A stretch of DNA of 64,000 nucleotides, from NCBI RefSeq assembly GCF_001864935.2, contig NZ_CP126267.1:1612001-1676000 (forward strand). The letters are read 5' to 3'. The position numbers and the translations under genes were made by a program. This DNA is from Curtobacterium sp. MCBA15_012. GTDB lineage: Bacteria; Actinomycetota; Actinomycetes; Actinomycetales; Microbacteriaceae. Positions 33,991 to 47,375 of the stretch are shown here, piece by piece. The notes below the pieces were generated by a model. That model was given only the letters and a program-made list of their open reading frames with translations. It was not told where the DNA came from and made no database searches. Numbering within the stretch: the first letter of the stretch is position 1; every line of letters begins with the position of its first letter.

Positions 33991-33996
33991 TACCAT
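33991..33996 (+). promoter_or_regulatory. -10 element of a leaderless promoter (parE)
   Basis: TACCAT, 6 nt before the GTG at 34003. No Shine-Dalgarno. Confidence 0.5.
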
Positions 33997-34002
33997 CGGC
34001 GG

Positions 34003-36120
<2,118 letters not shown>

Positions 36121-36131
36121 GCGCGAGCGAG

Positions 36132-36172
36132 GCCTGCCGGCGTCGCCGCTCCGGGCGGGGACGCCGGCAGGC
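36132..36172. terminator. Hairpin between convergent parE and parC
   Basis: A 13-bp perfect stem (GCCTGCCGGCGTC) with a 15-nt loop directly after the parE stop. GC-rich, no T-run, as usual for this genome. Confidence 0.7.
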
Positions 36173-36236
36173 GGTGACGCCGGCAGGCGGTGGCGCCGGC
36201 GCCGCCCGCACGCGGTGACGCCGGCGCCGCCCGCCG

Positions 36237-38723
36237 CTACGCTTCGCCCGCGGTCCCGTCGAGCGCCGCGGCGCTCCCGCCGATCGTCGCGATCACGGCC
36301 TCGAGCGGCGCACCGGAACCGTCGCGCTTCGACAGCCAGTCGGGCAGCGTCCGTGCGGCACCGTCGGAGCCGACGGCGTGCGGCGGTGCGATGCCCGCCC
36401 AGGCGACGGTCACGCCGTCCTCGCCCTTGAGGAACGCGTGCGCGCGGACCCCCTGGGTCGCCCGGCCCTTGACCGGGAACTCCGAGAACGCCGACACCTT
36501 GGCGCGGCCCGCGTCGGTGCCGGGCAGCGCGCCCGACGACGTCGAGACCGTGGCGACGACCGCGTCGTCGGAGCGCGGGACCGAGCCGAACCAGACGACC
36601 GAGGCACCCGCAGCGAGGGACACGCCTGCGACGCCACCGGCCGGGAGCCCCTGCGGGCGGACGCCGACGGCGGGGAAGCGGAGGAGCTGCGCGTTCGAGG
36701 TGATGAACACCAGGTCGTCGCTCTCCGGTGCCTGCGCCGCGCCGACGACGGTGTCCTTCGACTTCAGCCCGATCGCGACGAACTCGTCCTTGTCGGGCCA
36801 GGCACCCGTGGCGACGCGCTTGATGACGCCCTGCTCGGTGCCGATCGCGAGCGAGTCGGTGGCGCCGTCGGACAGGTCGACGAGGGCGACGACGGTCTCG
36901 GTGCGGGTGATGCCGAGGTACTCGGCCACGCGGACGCCCGCGTCGAGCCGCACCGACGCCGGCGGCACCGAGGGGACGTCGACCGGCGAGAACCGCAGCA
37001 CCCGTCCGGTCGAGGTCAGCGCACCGACCCGACCGCGGACCGTCGAGACGACCGTGGAGCGGACCGCGTCGTGCTTCGAGCGCTTCGGGACCCGCACGAT
37101 GCCGAGGTCGGTGTCCGGGATGTCGACCCGCACGAGCCGCCCGGTGGTGGACAGCAGCACGCGGCACGGCGAGTCGGCGACCTGCAGGGACTCCGGGTCG
37201 ACCGCAGCCTTGCGGGCGCCGCGGACCGGCGCGTCGGCCTCGGTGAGCAGCGTGCGGCGCGGCGTCGCGAAGCGGTCGGACACCTCGGTGAGCTCGAGCG
37301 CCACCTGGGCACGGAGCCGGTCGTCCGAGGCCAGGAGCTCCTCGAGCGCGGCGATGTCGGCGAGGAGCTGGTCGCGCTCGCCCTCGAGCTCGAGGCGCGA
37401 GAACTTCGTCAGCCGCCGCAGCCGGAGCTCGAGGATGTACTCGGCCTGCACCTCGGAGAGGTCGAACACGTCCTGCAGGCGGCCGCGAGCGGTCTCGGAG
37501 TCGTCCGAGGAACGGATGACCTCGATGACCTCGTCGATGTCCAGGATCGCGACGAGCAGACCCTCGACCAGGTGCAGCCGCTCCCGGCGCCGGGCGAGGC
37601 GGTACTCCGACCGACGGGTGACGACCGCGATGCGGTGCCGCACGTACACGTCGAGCAGCTCCCGCAGCCCGAGGGTGCGCGGGGAACCGTCGACGAGCGC
37701 GACGTTGTTGATGCCGAAGCCGTCCTCGAGCGGGGTGTGCTTGTAGAGCTGTTCGAGCACGGCCGTCGGGTTGAAGCCGGACTTGATGCCGATGACGAGC
37801 CGGAGGCCGTGGTTGCGGTCGGTCAGGTCGTTGACGTCCGAGATCCCGACGAGCTTCTTGGACTGGACGCCGTCCTTGATCTTCTCGATCACGCGCTCCG
37901 GGCCGACCAGGTAGGGCAGCTCGGTCACGACCAGGCCGGTCTTGCGCGGCGTCAGGTTCTCGACGCTGACCTTGGCGCGGGTGCGGAAGGAGCCGCGCCC
38001 GGAGGCGTAGGCGTCGCGCACCCCGGAGAGCCCCACGATCGTGCCGCCGGAGGGCAGGTCGGGACCGGGGACGAACTCCATGAGTTCTTCGAGCGTCGCC
38101 GACGGGTGCAGGAGCAGGTGCTTGGCGGCCTCGACGACCTCGCCGAGGTTGTGCGGCGCCATGTTCGTCGCCATGCCGACCGCGATGCCCGAGGCCCCGT
38201 TGACGAGCAGGTTCGGGAACGCCGCGGGCAGGACCGCCGGCTGCATGATCTGGTTGTCGTAGTTCGGGACGAAGTCGACGACGTCCTCGTTCAGCCCCTC
38301 GGTCATCGCCATCGACGGTTCGGCGAGCCGGGCCTCGGTGTAGCGCGCGGCCGCCGGACCGTCGTCGAGCGAGCCGAAGTTGCCGTGTCCGTCGACGAGC
38401 GGGACGCGCATCGTGAAGGGCTGCGCCATCCGCACGAGGGCGTCGTAGATCGCGCCGTCGCCGTGCGGGTGCAGCTTCCCCATCACCTCGCCCGTCACGC
38501 GCGCGCTCTTGACGTGCCCGCGGTCCGGGCGCAGGCCCATCTCGGCCATCTGGTACAGGATGCGACGCTGCACCGGCTTGAGGCCGTCGCGTGCGTCGGG
38601 CAGTGCCCGCGAGTAGATGACGGAGTACGCGTACTCGAGGAACGAACCCTGCATCTCCTCGGAGACGTCGACGTCCTCGATGCGCTCACCGTCGGGCAGG
38701 CCGACTGCTTCCGTGCGTGCCAT
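36237..38723 (-). CDS. parC: DNA topoisomerase (type IIA) subunit A
   Basis: 828 residues. The winged-helix catalytic domain has [32 protein letters not shown] (quinolone region, with Gly90 where E. coli GyrA has Ser83, and Asp94) and the active-site Tyr128 in [10 protein letters not shown]. The GyrA-box-type C-terminal beta-pinwheel begins near residue 530. The typical GyrA box QRRGGKG is not visible, which favours topoisomerase IV-type over gyrase. It is convergent with parE and divergent from the phosphatase gene. The start was chosen at [12 protein letters not shown]; the longer upstream frame runs through the neighbouring gene on the other strand. Confidence 0.9.
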   Translation of the reverse strand: MARTEAVGLPDGERIEDVDVSEEMQGSFLEYAYSVIYSRALPDARDGLKPVQRRILYQMAEMGLRPDRGHVKSARVTGEVMGKLHPHGDGAIYDALVRMAQPFTMRVPLVDGHGNFGSLDDGPAAARYTEARLAEPSMAMTEGLNEDVVDFVPNYDNQIMQPAVLPAAFPNLLVNGASGIAVGMATNMAPHNLGEVVEAAKHLLLHPSATLEELMEFVPGPDLPSGGTIVGLSGVRDAYASGRGSFRTRAKVSVENLTPRKTGLVVTELPYLVGPERVIEKIKDGVQSKKLVGISDVNDLTDRNHGLRLVIGIKSGFNPTAVLEQLYKHTPLEDGFGINNVALVDGSPRTLGLRELLDVYVRHRIAVVTRRSEYRLARRRERLHLVEGLLVAILDIDEVIEVIRSSDDSETARGRLQDVFDLSEVQAEYILELRLRRLTKFSRLELEGERDQLLADIAALEELLASDDRLRAQVALELTEVSDRFATPRRTLLTEADAPVRGARKAAVDPESLQVADSPCRVLLSTTGRLVRVDIPDTDLGIVRVPKRSKHDAVRSTVVSTVRGRVGALTSTGRVLRFSPVDVPSVPPASVRLDAGVRVAEYLGITRTETVVALVDLSDGATDSLAIGTEQGVIKRVATGAWPDKDEFVAIGLKSKDTVVGAAQAPESDDLVFITSNAQLLRFPAVGVRPQGLPAGGVAGVSLAAGASVVWFGSVPRSDDAVVATVSTSSGALPGTDAGRAKVSAFSEFPVKGRATQGVRAHAFLKGEDGVTVAWAGIAPPHAVGSDGAARTLPDWLSKRDGSGAPLEAVIATIGGSAAALDGTAGEA

Positions 38724-38748
38724 GGGACCTTTCTGGGAGGATCTGGGG

Positions 38749-39900
38749 GTGCCCCCCAGCGTACCGAGCGCCCCCGACGCCCCCGCGAACCTCGCCGACG
38801 TGCTGCCGAGTTGCCTCGTCGCACTCGGCGCCGCCGACGACGCGTGGTTGCGTGCCACCGGCCGGGAGGCGCGGATCACCCTCCGTCCCGCCCGTTCCGC
38901 GGTCGTCGTGCTGGTCGACGGCCTGGGGTCCGCCGCGCTGGCTGCGCGAGCGGGACACGCGCGCTGGCTCGCCACCGGGGGGAAGCGGATGCGCAGCGGG
39001 TTCCCCACGACGACCGCCGCCGCCCTGAGCACCCTGACGACCGGTCGCTCGCCCGGGACCCACGGCGTGGTCGGGTACAGCGGGTGGAACCCGGACACAG
39101 CGCGGGTGATGAACCTGCTGAGCGGGTGGGACGACGTCGTGCCCGCGGACTGGTTGCTCGCGTCGACGGTCTTCACCGACGCGGTCCTGCTCGGGGTCGA
39201 CCCCGTGGTGGTCGGTCCGACCCGGTACCGCGCGTCGGGGATGACCGCGAGCGTGCTCGGCGGCGCGCGCTACGTCGCCGCAGACAGCATCCCGCAGCGG
39301 GTGGACGCCGCACTGGCCGAGACCGCGACCGGCCGGTCCCTGGTCTACCTGTACGTGCCGGAGCTCGACTCGATCGGGCACAAGCACGGGTGGCAGTCCG
39401 ACCGGTGGACGGCCGCGCTCGAGCTCCTCGACGGCGAGCTCGCCCGGCTCGAGGACCGCGGTGCGCCCGACGTCGGGCTGCTCGTGACCGCCGACCACGG
39501 GGTGCTCGACGTGCCGGAGCAGGCGAACGTGGCGATCGACCCGGCGCTGCTCGAGGACGTCGTCGGGGTCGCCGGTGACCCGCGCTGCCGGCAGCTCACG
39601 GTCGCACCCGGGACCGACGTCCCGGCGCTCGTCGAGGCCTGGCGGGTCCGCTACGGCAAGAAGGCGTACGTCGCGAGCCGTGACGAGGCGGTCGCGGCCG
39701 GGTGGTTCGGCGCCGTGGACGAGCGCGTGCTCCCGCGCATCGGCGACGTCGTGGTCGTGGCGCGGGGTTCCTGGGCCTTCAACGACGACCGCGAGGTCGG
39801 GCCGCGCGACACGCCGAAGCGCATGATCGGCCAGCACGGGGCCATGACCGACGACGAGGTGTTCGTGCCGCTCCGGCTCGGCGGGGCGTTCGCCGCCTGA
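38749..39900 (+). CDS. Alkaline phosphatase superfamily phosphodiesterase
   Basis: 383 residues. Nucleotide pyrophosphatase/phosphodiesterase type: metal-binding [12 protein letters not shown], the nucleophile region [20 protein letters not shown] (Thr), GTHGVVGY, metal ligands in [12 protein letters not shown] and VTADHGVLD, and a later GQHGAM. No signal peptide, so the protein appears cytosolic. The GTG at 38749 has GGGAGG 8 nt upstream; an ATG at 38722 that overlaps the parC start codon on the other strand is the alternative. The substrate is unknown. A gene of this family next to topoisomerase subunit A and sepH is common in actinobacteria. Confidence 0.85.
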   Translation: MPPSVPSAPDAPANLADVLPSCLVALGAADDAWLRATGREARITLRPARSAVVVLVDGLGSAALAARAGHARWLATGGKRMRSGFPTTTAAALSTLTTGRSPGTHGVVGYSGWNPDTARVMNLLSGWDDVVPADWLLASTVFTDAVLLGVDPVVVGPTRYRASGMTASVLGGARYVAADSIPQRVDAALAETATGRSLVYLYVPELDSIGHKHGWQSDRWTAALELLDGELARLEDRGAPDVGLLVTADHGVLDVPEQANVAIDPALLEDVVGVAGDPRCRQLTVAPGTDVPALVEAWRVRYGKKAYVASRDEAVAAGWFGAVDERVLPRIGDVVVVARGSWAFNDDREVGPRDTPKRMIGQHGAMTDDEVFVPLRLGGAFAA

Positions 39901-39923
39901 CCCCGGCGGTCAGGCGCGCTCGG

Positions 39924-40943
39924 TCAGGCCGGGTCCTCCGGGCGGGTGCCGAAGACGATCTCGTCCCAGCTCGGCATCGAGCGGCGGTTCCGCTTCTTGC
40001 GGTCGGGACGCGCGTCGGCGTCCGGCGCCGATGCCGGGCGGGCATCGCCGCGCTCGGGGGCCGACACGGGCGAGTCGAAGCCCTGCAGGGGGATGTCGAC
40101 GACGCTGATGGACGTGCCGCGCGGCTCGTCCTGCTGCTCGCCGAACGCCGCGGCCTCGCGCTCACCACGGCGGCGGCGCAGGGCCTCGAGGAGGTCGGCG
40201 GTCTCGTTGCCCGGCGAGCGGTCCTCGACGGGTGCGGCGCCGATGCGGGGGAGCGGCGCACGGAGCGGACGCTCGGCGGCCTCCGGCTCTGGCTGCTGCT
40301 CCTCGACCTGCTCGACGCGGAACGCGCCCGAGTCGAAGCGCGTGCCGTCGGCTGCCTGGTGGTCGTTCTCCACCGCACGGAGGCGCGGGGCGATGCCCTC
40401 CTCCTCGGTGTCGGACAGCCGGTGGGCGTCACCGTTGTCCGGGGTCAGCGTCGAGGTCTTCGGGTCGAAGAGCCACTGCGCGTCGTGCTCGACCTCGGAC
40501 GCGGTGTAGCGGACGCGCACCTGCCAGCCGTGCTCGGCGTGCTTCCAGGACCCCCACGTGACCGCGGTGGCGTCGCCGGACGCGAGCTTGGCGTCGATGG
40601 CCTCGCCGAAGGTGTCCGGGGACTCGGCGTCCGCCGGGGTGACCGGCACGCGGCGTGCTGCGTCGAGGATGAACGCACGCTCGGCGAGCACGGGGCCCTC
40701 GAAGCGACGGACGTACTCGACGTCGACGTCGAGCGCCGAGGCCACGTCGGCGGCGTCGGCACCACCGCGGATGCGTGCCTGGACGTCCTTCGGCGAGACG
40801 CGCTTCTGCGGGCCCGCGTCGGGGTTCGCCTGCCGGACCTGGCTCGACAGCGACGAGGTGACCGGCAACCGGAACTCGGTGCCGCCGTCGGTCGCGAGCA
40901 GGAGTGCCCCGGCCTCGACTCCGATGACTCTCACGTGTTGCAT
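39924..40943 (-). CDS. sepH: Septation protein SepH (DUF3071)
   Basis: 339 residues. N-terminal DUF3071 domain (about 1-180) with VRVIGVEAGALLLATDGGTE and a helix-turn-helix-like part, ARIRGGADAADVASALDVD, followed by VEYVRRFEGPVLAERAF. The C-terminal half is disordered, acidic then Arg-rich, ending RRSMPSWDEIVFGTR, a conserved end in the family. SepH promotes FtsZ assembly in Streptomyces and mycobacteria. Start ATG at 40943 with GGGAGG 8 nt upstream. Confidence 0.92.
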   Translation of the reverse strand: MQHVRVIGVEAGALLLATDGGTEFRLPVTSSLSSQVRQANPDAGPQKRVSPKDVQARIRGGADAADVASALDVDVEYVRRFEGPVLAERAFILDAARRVPVTPADAESPDTFGEAIDAKLASGDATAVTWGSWKHAEHGWQVRVRYTASEVEHDAQWLFDPKTSTLTPDNGDAHRLSDTEEEGIAPRLRAVENDHQAADGTRFDSGAFRVEQVEEQQPEPEAAERPLRAPLPRIGAAPVEDRSPGNETADLLEALRRRRGEREAAAFGEQQDEPRGTSISVVDIPLQGFDSPVSAPERGDARPASAPDADARPDRKKRNRRSMPSWDEIVFGTRPEDPA

Positions 40944-41205
40944 GGTTCCGCCTCCCGAGCGTCCGTACGGTCGTGCGCGTACCCGAGGAGTATGCAGGGG
41001 CCCCGGGCCGATCCGGCGGAGGCGCACGGGCGCGCCGCGGGTTGGTGCCGACCGGTGTGCGGCACCCGGGAATGTCCGGGTCGGGTGTCCGGTTGCAGGG
41101 CCTGACGATCCCACAGCGCGTTCGGTTTGCGCTCTGCGGGGCCGTGGTGCAAACTGTCGCCGCCGATCACCGGCGACGACCTCTCGAACCGAGAAATGGA
41201 TGGGC

Positions 41206-41505
41206 ATGGCCACCGATTACGACGCCCCCAGGAAGACCGACGAATCCTCTGACTCAGAGTCGATCGAGGCCCTCAAGGAGCGCGTGCCCGACAAGATGTC
41301 GGGGGTCGTCGACGATGATTCGGACAACCCCGGCAGCTTCGAGCTCGCCGGACAGGACCTCAGCGACGTCGACCTCGACGTCGTCGTGCTCCCGCCGCAG
41401 GTCGACGAGTTCACGTGCGTGGAGTGCTTCCTCGTGAAGCACCGCTCGCAGCTCGACCACGAGTCGAAGCTCGGGCCCGTGTGCGCGGAGTGCGCCTCGC
41501 TCTAG
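41206..41505 (+). CDS. DUF4193 zinc-ribbon protein
   Basis: 99 residues: MATDYDAPR start, an acidic middle with VDDDSDNPGSFELAG, and two Cys pairs (FTCVECFLV and VCAECASL) that likely bind zinc. The DUF4193 family is restricted to actinobacteria and strongly conserved beside dut and sepH. The function is unknown. An ATG two codons earlier is possible, but the MATDYD start is the family norm. The 262-bp region upstream is intergenic to sepH and shows nothing I can name. Confidence 0.92.
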   Translation: MATDYDAPRKTDESSDSESIEALKERVPDKMSGVVDDDSDNPGSFELAGQDLSDVDLDVVVLPPQVDEFTCVECFLVKHRSQLDHESKLGPVCAECASL

Positions 41506-41515
41506 GCAGATCGAC

Positions 41516-41553
41516 CGGAAGGCCCGTCACCCCTCGGGGTGGCGGGCCTTCCG
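41516..41553. terminator. Terminator after the DUF4193 gene
   Basis: Stem of GGAAGGCCCG with its complement around a loop rich in C and G, 11 bp after the DUF4193 stop and convergent with DUF3093. Confidence 0.75.
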
Positions 41554-41567
41554 TCGTCCCGACGGGC

Positions 41568-41636
41568 CGGACCAGCCGACGGTGTCGGTGGACGGGACCA
41601 GCCGACGGTGTCGGTGGACGGGACCAGCCGACGGGG
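41568..41636. repeat. 26-bp tandem repeat between DUF4193 and DUF3093
   Basis: Two full copies and one partial copy of a unit containing GACCAGCCGACGGTGTCGG (starts at about 41569, 41595 and 41621). Non-coding, between convergent genes. Confidence 0.8.
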
Positions 41637-41679
41637 CCGGCGCGCGGGGCGGGCCCGACCCGCGCCTCCCGGCCGGTCC

Positions 41680-42120
41680 TCAGGCGCGCAGCGCCTCGAC
41701 CACGCGCTCCGGGTGCCGCACGCTGACGAGCCAGTACGGCGTCGGGTCGGCGGGGTCGGCGACCTCGACCTTGACGACGCCGCGCACGTAGCCGCGGAAG
41801 AGCGTCCACGCACGGGCGTCGAGCTTCGGACCGCGCTGGGTCGTGGCCTCCGCGCCCTGGTACGCGGTGACCGCACCCACGAGGCCTCGGGGCAGGTGCG
41901 CGCGTCCGGCGCGGAACTCGGTGTCGGTGACCTCGACCACGGGGGCGAGGACCCCGAGCAGGACGACGACCCCGGCGTACATCCCGATCGCCACGAGGAC
42001 GCCGGCGAGGACGCTGATCGGCAGGAAGACGAGGAGGCTCGCGGGGATGACGAGCGCCGTCGCCAGGTAGAGGGCGGGCGGGGCCCAGAGTCGTTCGCGG
42101 TACACGGTCACGGGGTCCAT
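41680..42120 (-). CDS. DUF3093 membrane protein
   Basis: 146 residues. Two adjacent membrane helices (about 15-60: LYLATALVIPASLLVFLPIS, VLAGVLVAIGMYAGVVVLLG) are followed by a soluble domain with VEVTDTEFRAGRAHLPRGLVG and a C-terminal YWLVSVRHPERVVEAL. This is the actinobacterial DUF3093 family, located beside dut and DUF4193 as in mycobacteria. The function is unknown. It is divergent from dut, with 57 bp between the starts. Confidence 0.9.
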   Translation of the reverse strand: MDPVTVYRERLWAPPALYLATALVIPASLLVFLPISVLAGVLVAIGMYAGVVVLLGVLAPVVEVTDTEFRAGRAHLPRGLVGAVTAYQGAEATTQRGPKLDARAWTLFRGYVRGVVKVEVADPADPTPYWLVSVRHPERVVEALRA

Positions 42121-42165
42121 TCGACCACGAACCGGTCCAGGTCACGGAACGGTCACGGGCTGCAC

Positions 42166-42171
42166 TACCCT
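42166..42171 (+). promoter_or_regulatory. -10 element of a leaderless promoter (dut)
   Basis: TACCCT, 6 nt before the GTG at 42178. No ribosome binding site. Confidence 0.5.
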
Positions 42172-42177
42172 CGTCAC

Positions 42178-42666
42178 GTGACCGAACCAGTCGACGTCCT
42201 CTGGACGGGGGAGAACACCCCCGCGTACGCGCACCCCGGCGACGCCGGTGCCGACCTCGTCTCCACCGAGTCCTTCGTGCTCCGTCCGGGCGAGCGCCGC
42301 CTCGTCGGGACGGGCCTGCGCATCGCGCTGCCCGACGGCCACGTCGCCTTCGTCGTCCCGCGCAGCGGCCTCGCGGCGAAGCACGGCATCACGATCGTGA
42401 ACGCCCCTGGCACCGTCGACGCGGGCTACCGCGGCGAGGTCAAGGTCGCCCTGCTCAACACCGACGCCACCGAGCCGTACGAGGTGCACGTCGGCGACCG
42501 CATCGCCCAGCTGATCGTCATGCCGGTGCCGCGCGTGTCGTTCACCCGCGTCGACGCACTGCCCGAGAGCGGTCGCGGTGAGGGCGGGTTCGGGTCCTCG
42601 GGCTACGGTGACCGGAGCGGTGCCCCCGGCGCCGCCCACGACGTTGAGGAAGGAACGGACGCATGA
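42178..42666 (+). CDS. dut: dUTP diphosphatase
   Basis: 162 residues with the trimeric dUTPase motifs in order: HPGDAGADLVS (motif 1), PRSGLAAKHG (2), NAPGTVDAGYRGEVKVAL (3), GDRIAQLIVMP (4) and the C-terminal arm EGGFGSSGYG (5). It hydrolyses dUTP to dUMP, keeping uracil out of DNA and feeding dTMP synthesis. GTG start. It overlaps the DUF3710 start by four bases (ATGA). Confidence 0.95.
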   Translation: MTEPVDVLWTGENTPAYAHPGDAGADLVSTESFVLRPGERRLVGTGLRIALPDGHVAFVVPRSGLAAKHGITIVNAPGTVDAGYRGEVKVALLNTDATEPYEVHVGDRIAQLIVMPVPRVSFTRVDALPESGRGEGGFGSSGYGDRSGAPGAAHDVEEGTDA

Positions 42667-43385
42667 AGTTCGGTCGACGCAAGCAGAGCGAGGTCGAGGT
42701 GGCGGACGCCGTCGCCGCGGACGCCGAGGTGGCGGACACGACGCCCGAGCTCGACATCGCCACGGACGCCGACGCCGGGGTCGACGAGGTGGACGCGGTC
42801 GCCCCGACCGACAAGTCCGCACCGGCCGACCGTGCCGAGAACGGTCCGCACGACGAGACCGAGGCGAACCTGGTGCGCCCGTACGTCGACCTCGGTGGCG
42901 TGAAGGTCCTGCCGCGCGAGGGACTGCACCTGCGTCTCGAGGTCGAGGAGGGCTCGCAGCGCGTCGTCGCCGTGGGCCTCGACTACGACGAGTCGACGCT
43001 GCAGGTCCAGCCGTTCGCCGCGCCCCGGTCGACCGGCCTGTGGCACGAGATCCGCGCGCAGATCGCCGAGCAGATCGAGCGCCAGGGCGGCACCGTGGAC
43101 GAGGTCGAGGGTCCCTTCGGCCCCGAGCTCCGTGCCCTCGTGCCGGTCGTCACCGACGGCACCGGCACCACCGACGGTGCCCGCCCGGCACGCTTCGTCG
43201 GGGTCGACGGCCCGCGCTGGTTCCTCCGCGGCGTGATCGCCGGCAAGGCCGCCGAGCAGCCCGACGACGCCACCGAGATCGAGGAGCTGTTCCGCAGCGT
43301 GGTCGTGGTGCGCGGCACCACGCCGATGCCGCCGCGCGACCTCATCCCGCTGCACATGCCGAAGGCGACGCAGAGCGCCGTCTGA
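42663..43385 (+). CDS. DUF3710 protein
   Basis: 240 residues. The first ~60 are acidic and probably disordered; the domain starts near GPHDETEANLVRPYVDLGG and continues with LRLEVEEGSQRVVAVGLDY, GLWHEIRAQIAEQIERQGG and RFVGVDGPRWFLRGVIAG. This is the DUF3710 family that follows dut throughout actinobacteria. No catalytic motif is evident. The start overlaps the dut stop, so the two are translationally coupled. Confidence 0.92.
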   Translation: MKFGRRKQSEVEVADAVAADAEVADTTPELDIATDADAGVDEVDAVAPTDKSAPADRAENGPHDETEANLVRPYVDLGGVKVLPREGLHLRLEVEEGSQRVVAVGLDYDESTLQVQPFAAPRSTGLWHEIRAQIAEQIERQGGTVDEVEGPFGPELRALVPVVTDGTGTTDGARPARFVGVDGPRWFLRGVIAGKAAEQPDDATEIEELFRSVVVVRGTTPMPPRDLIPLHMPKATQSAV

Positions 43386-43411
43386 CGCCGTCCCGACACA
43401 CGATCAGGCCT

Positions 43412-43425
43412 GGAGGCACGGTGCC
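43412..43425 (+). promoter_or_regulatory. Ribosome binding site of DUF3159, identical to a palindrome arm
   Basis: GGAGGCACGGTGCC serves as Shine-Dalgarno plus GTG start (GTG at 43421, spacing 4). The same 14 bases form the arm of the intergenic palindrome at 56188. The other arm is missing here. Confidence 0.6.
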
Positions 43426-44251
43426 GGTCCACGACGACAGCCCACGTCCCGAGGCGGACGCGGTCCCGACGGACGCGTCCGACACGCTCGCGGCCGGTGC
43501 GGGTGCGTCCGGCACGGGTGCGTCCGTGGCGGGCGAGCCCGGTGCGGCGCAGCCGACCTTCTCGGAGCAGTTCCGCGCCGCGGTGCAGAACGCCGGGATC
43601 GCCCGCGTCGCACCCGGCGAGACGCCGTCGGGCCGCGACCTGCTCGGCGCCGTCGGCGGGATCCGCGGGCTCGCCGAGTCGATCCTTCCGGGCCTGGCGT
43701 TCCTCGTCGTCTACACGATCACGAAGGAGCTCGTCCCGAGCGTCGTGATCCCGGTCGTCGTCGGGCTCGTCTTCGTCGTGCTCCGGCTGGTGCAGCGGCA
43801 GTCCGTGACGATGTCGTTCGCCGGCATCCTCGGCGTGGCCGTGTCCGCCGGGCTCGCGCTCCTGACCGGACGTGCCGAGACGAACTTCATCCCCGGCATC
43901 GTGATCAACGCCGTGTGGCTCGTCGGACTGCTCGTGTCGCTCGCGGTCCGGTGGCCGCTCATCGGCGTCGTCGTCGGCTTCCTGCTGCCGGCGGCCGAGG
44001 ACGGTTCGCACGTCGACTGGCGCGCGGACCCCGCGAAGCGGCGGGTCCTGACGGTGGCCACGTGGGTCTGGGTCGGACTGTTCGCGCTCCGCCTGGCCGT
44101 CGAGGTGCCGTTGTACCTGACGGCGCAGGTCGAGCTGCTCGCCGGGCTGAAGCTGATCCTCGGCGTGCCGCTCTACGCCGCCGTGCTCTGGGTCACGTGG
44201 CTGCTCGTCCGCACGGTGTTCACGCGTCGGGACGACACCGCCGCGGTGTAG
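43421..44251 (+). CDS. DUF3159 membrane protein
   Basis: 276 residues. A disordered N-terminus of ~45 residues, then TFSEQFRAAVQNAGIAR and about six membrane helices (for example GLAFLVVYTITKELVPSVVI, VVGLVFVVLRLVQ). In mycobacteria a DUF3159 protein is found in the same dut cluster (near the trk potassium-uptake genes). The function is not established. Start uncertain: the GTG lies inside a sequence that matches a dispersed repeat, and a later start before TFSEQF cannot be excluded. Confidence 0.85.
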   Translation: MPVHDDSPRPEADAVPTDASDTLAAGAGASGTGASVAGEPGAAQPTFSEQFRAAVQNAGIARVAPGETPSGRDLLGAVGGIRGLAESILPGLAFLVVYTITKELVPSVVIPVVVGLVFVVLRLVQRQSVTMSFAGILGVAVSAGLALLTGRAETNFIPGIVINAVWLVGLLVSLAVRWPLIGVVVGFLLPAAEDGSHVDWRADPAKRRVLTVATWVWVGLFALRLAVEVPLYLTAQVELLAGLKLILGVPLYAAVLWVTWLLVRTVFTRRDDTAAV

Positions 44252-44254
44252 GGT

Positions 44255-44272
44255 TGTCTCGACATCGAGACA
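44255..44272. promoter_or_regulatory. Perfect palindrome upstream of aconitase
   Basis: TGTCTCGA, 2 nt, TCGAGACA: an 18-bp operator-like palindrome 108 bp before the acn start. No regulator gene is adjacent, so the binding protein is unknown. Confidence 0.55.
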
Positions 44273-44303
44273 GTTTCCCGGCGGCGCTCGCACGGCCCCG
44301 GGA

Positions 44304-44322
44304 TTAGGTTTGCCTTGCTGGT
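44304..44322 (+). promoter_or_regulatory. Possible DtxR/IdeR-type iron box upstream of aconitase
   Basis: TTAGGTTTGCCTTGCTGGT matches the 19-bp iron box TTAGGTTAGSCTAACCTAA well in the left half and poorly in the right half. The position before an Fe-S enzyme makes it plausible but not proven. Confidence 0.35.
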
Positions 44323-44379
44323 GGGACGGTCCGCGGCCCACGAGGATGAGGGCACACCGATCACCAGGGAGGCGGCACA

Positions 44380-47235
<2,856 letters not shown>

Positions 47236-47278
47236 GCACGGCGCGCGACGCGCGCACCGGTCGCTGACGCGACCACCT

Positions 47279-47326
47279 GACGGACCGGAGGCCCGTGGCG
47301 ACACCGCCACGGGCCTCCAGTCCGTC
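47279..47326. terminator. Palindromic terminator after acnA
   Basis: Arms around GGAGGCCCGTGGCG with a 3-nt loop, one or two mismatches. A member of the dispersed GGAGGC palindrome family, 43 bp after the acn stop. Confidence 0.75.
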
Positions 47327-47375
47327 GTCCGGTCGCGCGGATAGTGTGGGGGCCTGCCCCACGAAAGGAGCGCCC

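Noticed and set aside
36237..38723. Quinolone-resistance mutation at Gly90 of subunit A
   Set aside because: The residue differs from E. coli Ser83, but this position varies naturally in actinobacteria (Ala in mycobacteria), so it says nothing about acquired resistance.
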